NCBI GenBank assembly: GCA_013349285.1
Contig: DUZU01000017.1
Location: 1-60,141 of the forward strand
From: Deltaproteobacteria bacterium
GTDB lineage: Bacteria; Desulfobacterota; Desulfobulbia; Desulfobulbales; Desulfurivibrionaceae
Direction: 5' to 3'
DNA: 60,141 bases
Shown here: one piece after another, positions 15,277 to 25,367 of the stretch
Position numbering within the stretch: the first letter of the stretch is position 1
Layout: each line of letters opens with the position of its first letter
Notes under the pieces: model-generated
What the model was told of the DNA's origin: nothing
What the model saw: only the letters and a program-made list of their open reading frames with translations
Databases searched by the model: none
Made by a program: the position numbers and the translations under genes

Positions 15277-16155
15277 GTGTTGATTAAGCCCGGGATAACA
15301 TTGCAGGCTCCGGCCAAAATCAATCTTTTTCTTGCCATCAGCGGCAAGCGGCCGGACGGTTACCATGAGCTGGAGACCCAGATGCTCAAGCTTGAACTGG
15401 CTGATCTGCTCCATCTGCGGTTGACCGATGACGGGATCACCCTTGCCTGTCCCGGCAGTGATCTGCCGGTGGATAAGAGCAATATCGCCTTTCGGGCCGC
15501 CCTGGCTTTTTATGCGGCGAGCGGCCTGGCCGGCGGGGTGGACATGGTGCTTGAGAAGAGGGTGCCGACCGCCGCCGGTCTGGGTGGGGGCAGCAGCGAC
15601 GGCGCTGCGGTTTTGCGGGGGTTGAACGAACTCCATGGTCATCCTTTGTCGATGGATCAGCTGTTGGCCCTGGCCGCACCACTTGGGGCGGATGTCCCTT
15701 TTTTCGTGGCCGACTGCGATTCGGCTTGGGCCACCGGGATCGGTGAGCGGCTGACATGTAACAAAATAAAGGTTCCGGGCTGGATTGTTCTGGTAAACCC
15801 TGGTTTTGCCGTCTCAACCCAATGGGTTTATGAGAATTTTACATTGACAACCAAGGGTAATCCATATATCTTAGGCCGCGAATTAATGCTAGATGATCAG
15901 GTGGGGGTAGATAAGAGTAAATTTACCCTTTACAATGATTTGGAACAAGTGACTGTCAGTCGTTATCCTGAGCTTGGTCATATCAAAGAAGAGCTGATTG
16001 CCCATGGGGCCGGCGCTGCTTTGATGTCTGGAAGTGGACCTACTGTGTTTGGTCTTTTTGAGACAGAGAAAGACGCCCGTGTGAGTTTTGCAAGTTTTGC
16101 AGAGCGTTACGGTAAAAATGTATTTCTTACCAAGCCGCGCAGCGCAGTTGTCTGA
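15277..16155 (+). CDS. ispE: 4-diphosphocytidyl-2-C-methyl-D-erythritol kinase
   Basis: 292 residues from a GTG at 15277 with GGAG 6 nt upstream; an in-frame TTG at 15265 lies within that site. It phosphorylates CDP-methylerythritol in the non-mevalonate isoprenoid pathway. GHMP-kinase motifs are visible: the substrate-binding PAKINLFLAISGKRPDGYHE, the ATP loop PTAAGLGGGSSDGAA, and the C-terminal GAGAALMSGSGPTVFG. The arrangement ispE - tRNA-Gln - prs - rplY - pth is common in bacteria related to this lineage. The product acts in the cytoplasm. Confidence 0.95.
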   Translation: MLIKPGITLQAPAKINLFLAISGKRPDGYHELETQMLKLELADLLHLRLTDDGITLACPGSDLPVDKSNIAFRAALAFYAASGLAGGVDMVLEKRVPTAAGLGGGSSDGAAVLRGLNELHGHPLSMDQLLALAAPLGADVPFFVADCDSAWATGIGERLTCNKIKVPGWIVLVNPGFAVSTQWVYENFTLTTKGNPYILGRELMLDDQVGVDKSKFTLYNDLEQVTVSRYPELGHIKEELIAHGAGAALMSGSGPTVFGLFETEKDARVSFASFAERYGKNVFLTKPRSAVV

Positions 16156-16168
16156 AAAATTGTGACGT

Positions 16169-16243
16169 TGGGGCGTCGTCAAGCGGTAAGACACAAGACT
16201 TTGACTCTTGCATTCGTAGGTTCGAATCCTGCCGCCCCAGCCA
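16169..16243 (+). tRNA. tRNA-Gln (anticodon TTG)
   Basis: Cloverleaf with acceptor TGGGGCG/CGCCCCA, anticodon arm with loop CTTTGAC (TTG), T-loop GTTCGAATC, discriminator G and encoded CCA. 75 nt. It lies between ispE and prs and is followed by a T-run. Confidence 0.95.
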
Positions 16244-16347
16244 TTTTTTTAAGTAGCCTTGAGGGAAAAGTTGCCCCCCCAGGTTAATCTGAAAATAGTT
16301 TGCAGTCGTTATGACTCTTAATCATAACCAGCCATAGCATAGAGAAT

Positions 16348-17286
16348 ATGAAAGAAATGAAAGTTTTTGCCGGTAATGCCAATCCCGAATTAGCCGAGGC
16401 CATCTGTGGTCATATGGGCATCAAGCTCTCCAAGGCCGAGGTTCGTACCTTTAGCGATGGTGAGATTTTTGTCGAGATTGGGGAGAATGTCCGCGGCAGT
16501 GATATCTTTGTGATCCAACCGACCTGTCCGCCGGTAAATGATAATCTTATGGAACTGGTGATCATGGTCGATGCCTTGCGCCGTTCTTCCGCCCGCCGCA
16601 TCACCGCGGTATTGCCTTATTATGGTTATGCCCGCCAGGATCGGAAGGTTCGGCCCCGGGTGCCGATCACTGCTAAGGTGGTGGCCGAGATGATGATGGT
16701 GGTCGGGGTGCGCCGGGTTCTTACCATGGACCTGCATGCCGGTCAGATTCAGGGCTTTTTCAATATCCCGGTGGATAATCTCTATGCGGCGCCGGTTTTG
16801 CTTGATTATATCTCCAAAGAGTTGACCAATGATGTGATCATGGTTTCTCCGGATGCGGGCGGTGTTGAAAGAACACGGGCTTTTGCGAAAAGGCTGAATG
16901 CCGATCTGGCCATTATTGATAAGCGTCGGGCCCGGGCCAATGAGTGTCAGGCCATGAATGTTATCGGTGACGTTAAAGGCAAAACCGCGATCTTGCTCGA
17001 TGATATGGTCGATACTGCGGGCACCCTTTGTTCCGGCGCGGAAATGCTCATGAAGGCCGGGGCCAAAGAGGTCCATGCCTGTTGTTCCCACGGCGTGCTT
17101 TCCGGCCCGGCAATAGAGCGTATTGATAATTCGATGATTAAAAGTTTGGTTATCACCGACAGTATTCCACTTCGTGGCGCTGCCCGTGACAGCAAGAAAA
17201 TAAAAGTGCTTTCCGTAAGTAAGTTATTGGGTGAGGCTATTCAATGTATTCATAATGAGGACTCGGTTAGTTCTCTTTTTGTTTAG
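16348..17286 (+). CDS. prs: Ribose-phosphate pyrophosphokinase
   Basis: 312 residues. It makes PRPP from ribose 5-phosphate and ATP for nucleotide, His and Trp synthesis. Visible are the N-terminal [13 protein letters not shown], the ATP/metal region [22 protein letters not shown], the flexible KRRARANE segment and the PRPP-binding loop [13 protein letters not shown]. Length matches class I enzymes that assemble as hexamers with allosteric ADP sites. It lies 101 nt upstream of rplY on the same strand. Confidence 0.97.
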   Translation: MKEMKVFAGNANPELAEAICGHMGIKLSKAEVRTFSDGEIFVEIGENVRGSDIFVIQPTCPPVNDNLMELVIMVDALRRSSARRITAVLPYYGYARQDRKVRPRVPITAKVVAEMMMVVGVRRVLTMDLHAGQIQGFFNIPVDNLYAAPVLLDYISKELTNDVIMVSPDAGGVERTRAFAKRLNADLAIIDKRRARANECQAMNVIGDVKGKTAILLDDMVDTAGTLCSGAEMLMKAGAKEVHACCSHGVLSGPAIERIDNSMIKSLVITDSIPLRGAARDSKKIKVLSVSKLLGEAIQCIHNEDSVSSLFV

Positions 17287-17386
17287 CCGTTAATTGATCG
17301 GTATGACAGGCCCGGGGCGTTCCTGCTATCTTAGGGATGTTGCTGGTTGCTCTGTATGAGAAGTTGTAAATTAGGAGGTTGGTTCA

Positions 17387-17959
17387 ATGTTACAAATCGA
17401 TATGACAGCACAGGTCAGAACTAAGTTTGGTAAAGGCGCTTCCCGGACAATGCGCAGGGCGGGACAAACCCCGGCGGTTATTTATGGCCAGAAAAATGAT
17501 CCTTTGACTTTGACATGCAACACCAAAGATCTCACCAAGGGGTTGCTGTCCATTCACCGGCGGAATGCAATCATCAACCTGGTGGTTGATGAGGGTGGCA
17601 AATCTTCCACCCGCCACGTAATCACCAAGGAGATTCAAACTGATCCCGTGAACGATTCACTCGTCCACGCTGACTTTTTTGAGATTTCGCTGGATGACAA
17701 CATGGTATTTTCCGTGCCCCTTAAGTATGTGGGCAAGGCCAAGGGCGTTGATATGGGTGGCGATATGCTCATCAGCCTGAACAAGGTTACCCTTCGGGGT
17801 AAGGCCCTTGATATTCCTGATTTCATCGAGGTTAATGTGGCCTCTTTGGGACTGGGCGCTGAAATTGCCTGTAAGGACCTTGCCGTTCCCGGCAACGTTG
17901 CTCTGGTTGGAGACGTTGACCGCGTATGCGTCGGTGTTTCCGGGGCTGTTGAGGCATAA
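17387..17959 (+). CDS. rplY: 50S ribosomal protein L25 (CTC form)
   Basis: 190 residues, the long form with the N-terminal 5S-rRNA-binding L25 domain (about 1-95) and a C-terminal TL5/CTC beta domain. Conserved stretches are TKFGKGASRTMRRAGQTPAVIYG and QTDPVNDSLVHADFFEI. AGGAGG lies 8 nt before the ATG, a strong ribosome-binding site. A terminator follows at 17996. It is part of the common prs-rplY-pth order. Confidence 0.96.
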   Translation: MLQIDMTAQVRTKFGKGASRTMRRAGQTPAVIYGQKNDPLTLTCNTKDLTKGLLSIHRRNAIINLVVDEGGKSSTRHVITKEIQTDPVNDSLVHADFFEISLDDNMVFSVPLKYVGKAKGVDMGGDMLISLNKVTLRGKALDIPDFIEVNVASLGLGAEIACKDLAVPGNVALVGDVDRVCVGVSGAVEA

Positions 17960-17995
17960 TTGCTTCTTTAGCCGTTGTTGGTCAAAAGCAGATTT

Positions 17996-18034
17996 AAAGC
18001 CGAAAAAGGGAAACCTCTTTTCGGCTTTTTTTTT
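17996..18034 (+). terminator. Rho-independent terminator after rplY
   Basis: Stem AAAGCCGAAAAagg / ccTCTTTTCGGCTTT followed by a long T-run (to 18034). Confidence 0.9.
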
Positions 18035-18077
18035 ATTCACAGGTGATGTGCAGAGTGTTTTCTAAGGGGCAAATTAA

Positions 18078-18647
18078 GTGTATGTAATTGTCGGCCTGGG
18101 AAATCCCGGCAAAGATTATGCTTTGACCAGGCATAATATCGGCTTCATTTTTGTCGACTATCTGGCCGCTGAGCATGGTTTGACCTTTAAGGGCTCCAAG
18201 TGGCAGGCGGAGACGGTTAAGGGGCAGCTGTGGGGCCAGTCCGTGTTGCTGGTCAAGCCGCAGACCTATATGAACAAAAGCGGCCTGGCCGTCGGGCAGA
18301 TTGCCAATTTTTACCAGGTTCCCAATGAAAATATAATCGTGGTCCATGATGATCTCGATCTGGAGCTGGGCCGGACCAAAATCGTGGTCAACCGCGGGGC
18401 CGGGGGGCATAACGGTATTCGGTCGTTGATCGAACATCTCGGCGGCAATGATTTCGTCAGGTTCAGATTCGGCATCGGCCGCCCTCAGACCGCGGAGGCG
18501 GTCAGCAATTACGTTTTGTCCAGATTTTCATCCCCGGAGCAGCAGGTGCTGGCCGAATCCCTTGCCAACCTCGAACAAGGGGTTGCTCTTTTGGTCAGCC
18601 AGGGGGTTATGGTTGCCATGAATAAGGTTAATTCAGAGAAAGATTAA
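18078..18647 (+). CDS. pth: Peptidyl-tRNA hydrolase
   Basis: 189 residues from a GTG start with AAGGGG upstream. It cleaves the ester of peptidyl-tRNAs that drop off ribosomes, recycling tRNA. Motifs: VGLGNPGKDYALTRHNIGF with the catalytic His, KPQTYMNKSG, VHDDLDLELG, and GGHNGIRSLIEHLGG. Length is usual. The terminator at 17996 separates it from rplY, so it either reads through or has its own promoter in the 40 nt before it. Confidence 0.96.
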   Translation: MYVIVGLGNPGKDYALTRHNIGFIFVDYLAAEHGLTFKGSKWQAETVKGQLWGQSVLLVKPQTYMNKSGLAVGQIANFYQVPNENIIVVHDDLDLELGRTKIVVNRGAGGHNGIRSLIEHLGGNDFVRFRFGIGRPQTAEAVSNYVLSRFSSPEQQVLAESLANLEQGVALLVSQGVMVAMNKVNSEKD

Positions 18648-18692
18648 CATCTTTACTGCAACATCTTGAAATCCTTCCCATTTGTCCCTCGG

Positions 18693-18721
18693 TTGATAAA
18701 TTAGTTAAAATATGTTATGAT
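18693..18721 (+). promoter_or_regulatory. Sigma-70-type promoter for carD
   Basis: TTGATA (18693-18698), 17-nt spacer, TATGAT (18716-18721). The leader to the carD start is about 90 nt. Confidence 0.65.
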
Positions 18722-18817
18722 ATTCCCCTATTCCAATCTTTCGTTTTTTTGCTGGGGCGAATGCAATTTTCATATTGGATCATATCAGCATTGATATAGG
18801 CGGAAAAGGAGGCACTT

Positions 18818-19297
18818 GTGTTTAACATTGGAGATATGGCGGTATATCCTGCTCATGGTGTAGGTCAGATCGAATCAATTGCCCATCGGCAGGTAGGGGA
18901 GAAGGATCAGTCTTTTTATGTGATGAATATCATCGATTCCAGCATGGTTATTATGATTCCCACCGACAGCTGCGAAAGCGTTGGCCTCAGGACCATAATT
19001 TCATCTAAGGAAGTAGAAAAAGTATATGATATTCTCAACATGAAAGATGTCCCGATCGAGTCTCAACCTTGGAACCAGCGCTATCGCGAGTATATGGAGA
19101 AAATTAAGACCGGCTCTGTTTATGAGATCGCCGCGGTTCTGCGGGATCTTTTTCTCCTTAAGGAAGACAAGGATCTTTCCTTTGGCGAGCGGAAGATGAT
19201 GGATACGGCTAAAGGGCTGTTGGTCAAGGAGATCGCGCTCGCCAATGAACTTAAGGAAACCCAGGTCGAAAAGGATATTGAGGAAATTTTCGCCTAA
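18818..19297 (+). CDS. carD: CarD/CdnL-family RNA polymerase-binding regulator
   Basis: 159 residues from a GTG with AAAAGGAGG just upstream. The N-terminal RNAP-interacting (RID/Tudor-like) domain reads FNIGDMAVYPAHGVGQIESIAHR, and a helical C-terminal DNA-binding domain follows (about 65-159, MMDTAKGLLVKEIALA). CarD/CdnL proteins stabilise open promoter complexes, notably at rRNA promoters, and are usually essential. Here it has its own promoter at 18693. This small single-domain form lacks the HMGA tail of myxobacterial CarD. It sits between pth and a RluD-type synthase. Confidence 0.92.
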   Translation: MFNIGDMAVYPAHGVGQIESIAHRQVGEKDQSFYVMNIIDSSMVIMIPTDSCESVGLRTIISSKEVEKVYDILNMKDVPIESQPWNQRYREYMEKIKTGSVYEIAAVLRDLFLLKEDKDLSFGERKMMDTAKGLLVKEIALANELKETQVEKDIEEIFA

Positions 19298-19378
19298 GGG
19301 GTTGTTTTAGTTTTGTCGTGAATAATGATGTTGTCCTTTGTTTAGTCCACCTTGTTTTTTATCATGTGTAAAATCAGC

Positions 19379-19407
19379 CGCCTGGGAGTGGTGACACCCC
19401 CGGGCGG
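19379..19407 (+). terminator. GC hairpin after carD, possible terminator
   Basis: CCGCCTGGG pairs with CCCGGGCGG (one G-T wobble) around an 11-nt loop. It is not followed by a T-run, so termination is uncertain. Confidence 0.35.
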
Positions 19408-19449
19408 AATTTCTGAAACAATATAATTTAGTGAGGGCTCGCCGACAGC

Positions 19450-20412
19450 GTGAGCTATTCTTCAGATCCCGTAACAGATAATTCGGCCTCTATTTCCGTT
19501 GTGGTGCAAAATGGTGCCGGCCAACGCCTGGACCTTTTTCTGACCCGTCATTTGCAGAAAGAGGGCTTTACCCGGTCGCGGCTTCAGCAGCTTATCAAGT
19601 CGGGCCACGTCTTGGTCAACGGCCATGAGGCAAAGGTCAAGTACGCAGTGCATGATGGCGATCAGCTCACCATTGACGTGCCGCCGCCGGTTCCGGTTGA
19701 TCTGGTGGCCGAGCCTGTTCATTTTGTGCCGCTTTTTGAAGATCAGGATCTGATCGTTCTCTCCAAACCACCTGATACCGTTGTTCATCCGGCTTGCGGC
19801 AATTACAGCGCTACCCTGGTTCATGGCCTTCTGCACCATTGTGAAGAACTTTCCGGGATTAACGGGGAAATGCGGCCCGGCATCGTCCATCGCCTCGACA
19901 AGGATACCTCCGGCATAATGGTGGTTGCCAAGAGCGACTTTGCCCACCATGCCCTGGTTGATCAATTCAAGGCGCGCCAGGTGACCAAAATCTATCGTGC
20001 CATTGTCGATGGTGTTCCCTCGCGGCAGAGCGGCACCATTGATTTGCCGATCGACCGCCACCCGGTAAACCGGAAAAAGATGGCGGTCCGGGAACAGGGC
20101 CGCACGGCGGTAACCCATTGGCGGGTTCTCGAGGAGTTCGCACTGGGGTTTGCTTATCTGGAGGTCAGGCTTGAGACCGGCCGAACCCATCAGATCAGGG
20201 TGCATATGGCAGCCTCCGGTTTTCCCATTGCCGGAGATGAGGTTTATGGCCGGAAAAACAGCAAGTATCCTCAGCTTGGGATAGGGCGGCAATGCCTGCA
20301 TGCCCATACCCTGGCTTTTTTACATCCGCGGACCGGTCAACCGCTTGAATTTGTTGCCCCGCTCTGGGAAGATATGGTACAAACCCTGGAGTTGCTACGG
20401 CAGGGCGGGTAA
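19450..20412 (+). CDS. rluD: RluA-family 23S rRNA pseudouridine synthase (RluD-like)
   Basis: 320 residues from a GTG start. An S4 RNA-binding domain (about 17-80, RLDLFLTRHLQKEGFTRSRLQQLIKSGHVLVNG) precedes the catalytic domain with HRLDKDTSGIMVVAKS, which holds the essential Asp, and the conserved LETGRTHQIRVH and HAHTLAFLHP. RluD modifies helix 69 uridines of 23S rRNA; the length and S4 domain fit RluD better than RluA, but the exact target site is inferred. It lies 76 nt upstream of coaE on the same strand. Confidence 0.9.
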   Translation: MSYSSDPVTDNSASISVVVQNGAGQRLDLFLTRHLQKEGFTRSRLQQLIKSGHVLVNGHEAKVKYAVHDGDQLTIDVPPPVPVDLVAEPVHFVPLFEDQDLIVLSKPPDTVVHPACGNYSATLVHGLLHHCEELSGINGEMRPGIVHRLDKDTSGIMVVAKSDFAHHALVDQFKARQVTKIYRAIVDGVPSRQSGTIDLPIDRHPVNRKKMAVREQGRTAVTHWRVLEEFALGFAYLEVRLETGRTHQIRVHMAASGFPIAGDEVYGRKNSKYPQLGIGRQCLHAHTLAFLHPRTGQPLEFVAPLWEDMVQTLELLRQGG

Positions 20413-20488
20413 TCGATCTTCTCTTGATCGGAACCGGCGCAGGGTGCGGATGGTTTCTAGCGCTGGATTGAATGACAGGTGACGGGCA

Positions 20489-21103
20489 ATGGTGAAGAGC
20501 GGGCTGATAGCGATAACCGGGGGGATCGGCTCCGGGAAGAGTTCGGTTGCCGCCTATCTGTGTGAGGTTGCTCGGGCCCGCTGTCTTGATCTTGATCTGA
20601 TCTGCCGGGATCTTGTCGTCCCTGGGGAGGCCGGCTGGCTTGCCCTGCGGGAGGCCTTTGGGGATCAGTTTTTTCTGCCGGATAAGACCTTGGATCGTCC
20701 CCTGGTTCGGCGGCGCCTTTTTGCCGATGAAAATTTCAGGCGCCGCATTGACGAGCTTATTCATCCGCTTGCCCGCACCGCTCTGTTTGCCGGCCTTGAA
20801 AATCAACCTGAGCCGGGAACTAATTTGATCAGTGGCCGAGTGGTTGTCGAGGTGCCTTTACTTTTTGAGGCAGGCTGGCAAAATGATTTTGCTCATGTGG
20901 TCGTTGTTTATGCCGACAAGCAGACCATTATCCGGCGTCTTGGTCGGCGTGACGGGATAACCGAGATCGAGGCCGAACAGGCTTACAGCGCCCAGCAGGA
21001 TATGGCAGCAAAAGCCCTGCTTGCCGATCATGTCATTGATAATAGCGGGTTTTGGTGGGCGACCTGTTTACAGGTGCACCATTTGAAAGATGTTTTTTGG
21101 TAG
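20489..21103 (+). CDS. coaE: Dephospho-CoA kinase
   Basis: 204 residues. It catalyses the last step of coenzyme A synthesis, phosphorylating the 3'-OH of the ribose. The P-loop is ITGGIGSGKSS (about 8-18). The LDLDLICRDLVVPG and EVPLLFEAGW blocks match the CoA-binding and lid regions. Slight divergence at the C-terminus (ending HLKDVFW) is unremarkable. The window also holds panC, panD and coaD for the same pathway, but at distant loci. Confidence 0.93.
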   Translation: MVKSGLIAITGGIGSGKSSVAAYLCEVARARCLDLDLICRDLVVPGEAGWLALREAFGDQFFLPDKTLDRPLVRRRLFADENFRRRIDELIHPLARTALFAGLENQPEPGTNLISGRVVVEVPLLFEAGWQNDFAHVVVVYADKQTIIRRLGRRDGITEIEAEQAYSAQQDMAAKALLADHVIDNSGFWWATCLQVHHLKDVFW

Positions 21104-21606
21104 AATTAAAGATATTTAATTGGGATATTTATAAAAAAATCTTGACAGTGCTAGGATGAGCCAATACTATTGGTATCAAGTAGTAATTAGTGATCATGTC
21201 AAATATCCTTCCTGAAAAAGTAAGGTCTAATATTCCAAAAGTTATAACAGCCGTCCGTAACCTCTTCAGAAAAACAATTTAATTCAAATATCATATTCGA
21301 ATAAATCTTCTGATCATACCTAATATATTAAAGATTATTTTTTAGCGTATCAGGCCGTTTGTCGGCGGTGGTCATCTTGGCTGTTTTTGAAAACCTGCTT
21401 TAGTTTTATTCTGTTATTTCAGGCTGATATCAGATGGGGGCAACGAGAAGCCGTTAGATGGCAATAAGGTTATCCTGCGTGATTTCAGCGTGTTTGGGTA
21501 AGTCTGCCGCCGCTATTCTTGCGGTTTTAAGTTATAGATTTTTTTTCGGGGCATATTATTTAAGGGGCTTTCGGGAGTATCAATTGGAGATGGAGAGAGA
21601 ATTTGC
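21104..21606. other. Long rho leader / intergenic region
   Basis: 503 nt without a recognised gene. It contains the promoter at 21142, a possible 28-codon ORF (21196-21282, ATG to TAA), an AT-rich middle and a purine-rich GGAGATGGAGAGAG before the rho ATG. In several bacteria rho is controlled by Rho-dependent attenuation in a long leader, so this could serve that role. No recognised RNA family. Confidence 0.45.
21142..21170 (+). promoter_or_regulatory. Near-consensus sigma-70 promoter upstream of rho
   Basis: TTGACA (21142-21147), an exact 17-nt spacer, TACTAT (21165-21170). It gives a leader of about 430 nt before rho, which includes a possible 28-codon ORF at 21196-21282. Confidence 0.75.
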
Positions 21607-22869
21607 ATGAATTTATCAGAGCTTAAACTTAAAAAAATTACTGAACTGACCAAGCTGGCCAAGCAATATAAGATTGATGGCTACACCACCATGCGCAAGC
21701 AGGAGCTTATTTTTGCTATATTGCAGGTAGCCGGTCAGCAAGCTGATAAAAACGGTGGCAACTTCGGTAGCGGCGTCCTTGAGGTATTGCCTGATGGATT
21801 CGGTTTTTTACGCGCTCCTTATTATAATTACCTGCCGGGTCCTGACGATATATATGTCTCACCCTCTCAGATCCGGCGGCTCAATCTGAAAACCGGTGAT
21901 ACCATTGAGGGCCCTGTGCGCTCTCCGAAAGAGGGCGAACGCTATTTCGCCTTGCTCAAGGTTGATACGATCAACTTTGATCCTCCTGAAAAATCAAAAG
22001 ATAAAACACTTTTTTCCAACCTCACTCCGCTTCATCCTCAAGAGCGGCTCAATCTTGAACGTGAGCCTGATAATTATTCCATGCGGATCATGGATATTGT
22101 CTCTCCGATCGGCAAGGGCCAGCGCGGTTTGATCGTGGCGCCGCCCAGGACCGGTAAGACCGAGCTGATCAAGAAGATCGCCAACAGCATCATCAAGAAT
22201 CACAAAGAGGTGACCCTGATCGTGCTGCTCATCGACGAGCGGCCGGAAGAGGTTACCGATATGGCGCGCAGTGTCGATGCCGAGGTAATCAGCTCCACCT
22301 TTGACGAGCCGCCCCAGCGCCATATTCAGGTTGCGGAGATGGTGCTGGATAAGGCCCGCCGTCTGGTAGAGCACAAGCGTGACGTTGTTATTCTGCTCGA
22401 CAGTATCACCCGACTGGCCCGCGCCTATAATACGGTGGTGCCGCCCAGCGGCAAGATCCTCTCCGGCGGCGTCGATTCCAATGCCCTGCATCGGCCCAAA
22501 CGGTTTTTCGGAGCGGCCAGAAACATCGAGGAGGGCGGCAGTCTGACCATTCTCGCCTCCGCCTTGGTCGAAACCGGCAGCCGGATGGATGAGGTTATTT
22601 TCGAGGAGTTCAAGGGCACCGGTAATATGGAGCTTATTCTCGATCGCAAACTTTCCGATCGGAGAATTTTCCCGGCCATTGATGTGGCCCGTTCCGGCAC
22701 CCGGAAGGAAGATCTGCTCCTTGGTACCGATGAGATGAATAAGCTCTGGATTCTCAGGAAGCTCCTCTCCTCGATGAATCCAATCGACGCCATGGAGTTT
22801 TTCCTGAGCAAGATGAAGGGGACCAGGTCCAATGCCGAGTTCTTTGATTCGATGAATGCGGTTAGGTAG
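21607..22869 (+). CDS. rho: Transcription termination factor Rho
   Basis: 420 residues, almost the length of E. coli Rho (419). The N-terminal helix bundle ([19 protein letters not shown]), the cold-shock-type RNA-binding fold ([36 protein letters not shown]), the modified P-loop [15 protein letters not shown] (about 179-192), Walker [16 protein letters not shown], and the Q/R loops are all intact. It is a hexameric RNA-dependent ATPase that ends transcription. No insertion domain is present. A long leader suggests autoregulation. Confidence 0.98.
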   Translation: MNLSELKLKKITELTKLAKQYKIDGYTTMRKQELIFAILQVAGQQADKNGGNFGSGVLEVLPDGFGFLRAPYYNYLPGPDDIYVSPSQIRRLNLKTGDTIEGPVRSPKEGERYFALLKVDTINFDPPEKSKDKTLFSNLTPLHPQERLNLEREPDNYSMRIMDIVSPIGKGQRGLIVAPPRTGKTELIKKIANSIIKNHKEVTLIVLLIDERPEEVTDMARSVDAEVISSTFDEPPQRHIQVAEMVLDKARRLVEHKRDVVILLDSITRLARAYNTVVPPSGKILSGGVDSNALHRPKRFFGAARNIEEGGSLTILASALVETGSRMDEVIFEEFKGTGNMELILDRKLSDRRIFPAIDVARSGTRKEDLLLGTDEMNKLWILRKLLSSMNPIDAMEFFLSKMKGTRSNAEFFDSMNAVR

Positions 22870-22903
22870 TTTTTTTTATTTTGATTCTCTTGAAAATCTG
22901 TGG

Positions 22904-22931
22904 TTGCAAAAAAACAGGATGCGGCTATAAT
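22904..22931 (+). promoter_or_regulatory. Sigma-70-type promoter for rpmE
   Basis: TTGCAA (22904-22909), 16-nt spacer, consensus TATAAT (22926-22931). Leader of about 85 nt to the rpmE ATG. Confidence 0.65.
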
Positions 22932-23022
22932 GCACTGTTCTTGCTCATAGGGGCGTTCCCTGGAGCTAATTTGCCGATTAAAATTAAGAAATATTGTTAA
23001 TTCATATAGGAGGATCATATCC

Positions 23023-23235
23023 ATGAAAGACGGTATCCATCCAGAATATCATAAGATTAATGCCATCTGTGCCTGTGGCAACGAGGTTGAGCTTGGTTCG
23101 ATTAATTCTGAAATGAAGGTTGAGATTTGTTCGGCCTGTCATCCTTTTTTCACCGGTAAGCAGAAATTGATCGACTCTGCCGGCCGTGTTGAAAAATTCA
23201 TGAAGAAATACGCCAACCATCTCGATAAAAAATAA
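23023..23235 (+). CDS. rpmE: 50S ribosomal protein L31 (zinc-binding form)
   Basis: 70 residues. The C+ type carries four cysteines, C16, C18, C36 and C39 (CAC and CSAC), that bind zinc. The start [11 protein letters not shown] and the C-terminal [10 protein letters not shown] are standard. The zinc form is usually used when zinc is sufficient; no zinc-free paralogue is in the window. A clear TAGGAGG ribosome site precedes it. It heads rpmE-prfA-prmC-murA. Confidence 0.97.
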   Translation: MKDGIHPEYHKINAICACGNEVELGSINSEMKVEICSACHPFFTGKQKLIDSAGRVEKFMKKYANHLDKK

Positions 23236-23329
23236 CATTTTTTTTCGATTAAAATTTACGCCTTTGGTTTGCATCTATTTTAAGGATGTGTGCCAGAGGC
23301 GTTGTTTTTTTGGGTTATAGGCAGGGGTT

Positions 23330-24397
23330 ATGTTTGCGCAATTAGAAAATATCGAAGAACGGCGACTGGAGCTTGAGACCCAGCTTTCCAATCCTTTGTT
23401 GACCAAGGATCCGGTCAAATTTCGTAGCGTTGCCAAGGAACACGCCCAGTTAGCCAAACTCGAAAAGATTTACAGCGAGTACAAAAAGGTTGAGCATGAA
23501 CTTGCCGACAATCGTCAGCTCCTTAAAGTGGAAGAGGATGACGAGATGCTCGAGATGGTGCGGGCCGAAGTTGAGGATCTGAAGGAACGCCTGGCCCAAC
23601 TTGAGCAGGATCTGCGCATTGCCTTGCTGCCCAAGGATCCCAACGACGAGAAAAATATCCTGCTTGAGATCCGGGCCGGAACCGGCGGCGACGAGGCGGC
23701 CCTTTTCGTTAGCGATCTTTACCGGATGTACAGCCGCTATGCCGAGCATCAAGGCTGGAAGGTCGAGTTGATGAGCAGCAATCCCATCGGGATCGGCGGC
23801 TTCAAAGAGATCATCTTTATGATCAGCGGCGATCATGTATACAGCAAGCTCAAATATGAGTCCGGGGTGCACCGGGTGCAGCGGGTTCCGGAAACCGAGA
23901 CCCAGGGCCGGATTCACACCTCCGCGGTTACCGTGGCGGTGATGCCCGAGGCGGAAGAGGTTGAGCTTGATATCAATCCCAGTGAATTGAAATTTGATGT
24001 TTTCCGCTCATCCGGCCCCGGCGGCCAGAGCGTGAATACCACTGATTCAGCCTGTCGGGTGACCCATTTGCCCACCGGGCTGGTGGTTATCTGTCAGGAT
24101 GAAAAGTCCCAGCATAAGAACAAGGCCAAGGCCTTGCAGGTCTTGCGAGCCCGGTTATTGGACAAGATGGAGCGTGAGCAGCACGATAAGATGTCTGCCG
24201 ATCGGAAAAGCCAGATCGGTTCCGGGGACCGGAGCGAACGCATCCGCACCTATAATTTCCCCCAGGGGCGGGTGAGTGATCATCGGATTAATCTGACCCT
24301 GTATAAGCTCGATGAGATTATGCTGGGCAAGATTGATGATATTGTTCAGCCCTTGATTGTCCATTACCAGACCGAGGCCCTGAAAACCATGCGCTAG
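23330..24397 (+). CDS. prfA: Peptide chain release factor 1
   Basis: 355 residues. It recognises UAA/UAG and triggers peptide release. Visible are the stop-codon tripeptide region [13 protein letters not shown] (PET in place of the E. coli PAT) and the catalytic GGQ in [11 protein letters not shown] (about 229-231). The C-terminal [19 protein letters not shown] block is standard. prmC, whose product methylates the GGQ glutamine, follows after 54 nt, so enzyme and substrate are co-transcribed. Confidence 0.97.
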   Translation: MFAQLENIEERRLELETQLSNPLLTKDPVKFRSVAKEHAQLAKLEKIYSEYKKVEHELADNRQLLKVEEDDEMLEMVRAEVEDLKERLAQLEQDLRIALLPKDPNDEKNILLEIRAGTGGDEAALFVSDLYRMYSRYAEHQGWKVELMSSNPIGIGGFKEIIFMISGDHVYSKLKYESGVHRVQRVPETETQGRIHTSAVTVAVMPEAEEVELDINPSELKFDVFRSSGPGGQSVNTTDSACRVTHLPTGLVVICQDEKSQHKNKAKALQVLRARLLDKMEREQHDKMSADRKSQIGSGDRSERIRTYNFPQGRVSDHRINLTLYKLDEIMLGKIDDIVQPLIVHYQTEALKTMR

Positions 24398-24451
24398 CAT
24401 GGGCTTATTCCCCCTTGCCGTGGGTTAACCTTTCTAACTTTTTAAAGCTTA

Positions 24452-25309
24452 ATGATAGTCCATGAATTGCTGCAGGAGGGTGTGAGCTGTCTGCGGCTGG
24501 CGAAAATTCCCGATGCGGAAATCGATGCGGCCTTATTGCTTGGCCGGCTTCTGGGGATGAGCCGGGCTCGGCTTTATCTTAATGCGCGCCAGGTTGTTTC
24601 CTCCGAGTTGATCGATCAATATAACTCTTTGCTCTCCAGGCGTCTTGCCCGGGAGCCGGTTGCCTACATCGTTGGTGAGCAGGAGTTTTGGTCGTTATCT
24701 TTTGCCGTCTCCCCCGCAGTGCTTATCCCCCGTCCGGAAACAGAAGAGCTCATCGAACAGGTTTTGGCCCACGAGAAATCAAGTGGTTTCGTGGCCGGGC
24801 CGGTACTTGATCTCGGGGTGGGCAGCGGCGCGATTACCGTTGTGTTGGCCCGGGAACTGCCAGACCGTGTTGTCTGGGGGATCGACAGGTCGTGGGAGGC
24901 TTTGCTCGTCGCCCGGCAAAATATCCATCGGCATGGGGTGTCCGCCAATACCCATCTTGTTAACGGTGATTGGCTGACCAGTTTGGCCGCTAAGCGGCAG
25001 TTTGCCCTGGTTGTTTCGAATCCGCCATACATTGCCGATAAAGAAAAAGCCTCCTTGCAGCCCGAGGTCATGGACTTTGAGCCGCACCTGGCCCTGTTCA
25101 GCGGGGATCAGGGGCTTGATGATATCTTGATTCTGGCCCAAGAGGTGCGCCATGTTTTGTTGCCGGGCGGCTGGTTTTTTATGGAAATAGGTGAATCTCA
25201 GGGGCCGGCGGTGCTGAATATCTTTGCATCCTTTGCCGATTATGATAGCTTGGCAGTTCATAAGGATCTGGCCGGGCGGCCCCGTATATTTCAGGCCCGT
25301 TGTTTATAG
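24452..25309 (+). CDS. prmC: Release factor glutamine N5-methyltransferase
   Basis: 285 residues. It methylates the Gln of the GGQ motif of release factors using SAM. The N-terminal helical domain is followed by the SAM-binding [15 protein letters not shown] and the catalytic NPPY in VVSNPPYIA. The [11 protein letters not shown] block is typical. It is part of prfA-prmC-murA. The frame that opens at 25224 belongs to murA, whose true start lies after the prmC stop. Confidence 0.96.
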   Translation: MIVHELLQEGVSCLRLAKIPDAEIDAALLLGRLLGMSRARLYLNARQVVSSELIDQYNSLLSRRLAREPVAYIVGEQEFWSLSFAVSPAVLIPRPETEELIEQVLAHEKSSGFVAGPVLDLGVGSGAITVVLARELPDRVVWGIDRSWEALLVARQNIHRHGVSANTHLVNGDWLTSLAAKRQFALVVSNPPYIADKEKASLQPEVMDFEPHLALFSGDQGLDDILILAQEVRHVLLPGGWFFMEIGESQGPAVLNIFASFADYDSLAVHKDLAGRPRIFQARCL

Positions 25310-25367
25310 TAATCGACCATCAAACCATGCCCGTTTAGCAACTTGGCGGCAAACCCAGAGAAATTTT

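Noticed and set aside
16306..16327. Inverted repeat GTTATGA / TCATAAC before prs, similar to attC boxes
   Set aside because: The boxes are in the wrong order and only a few bases apart. No attC fold or cassette is present, and it is probably a chance hairpin.
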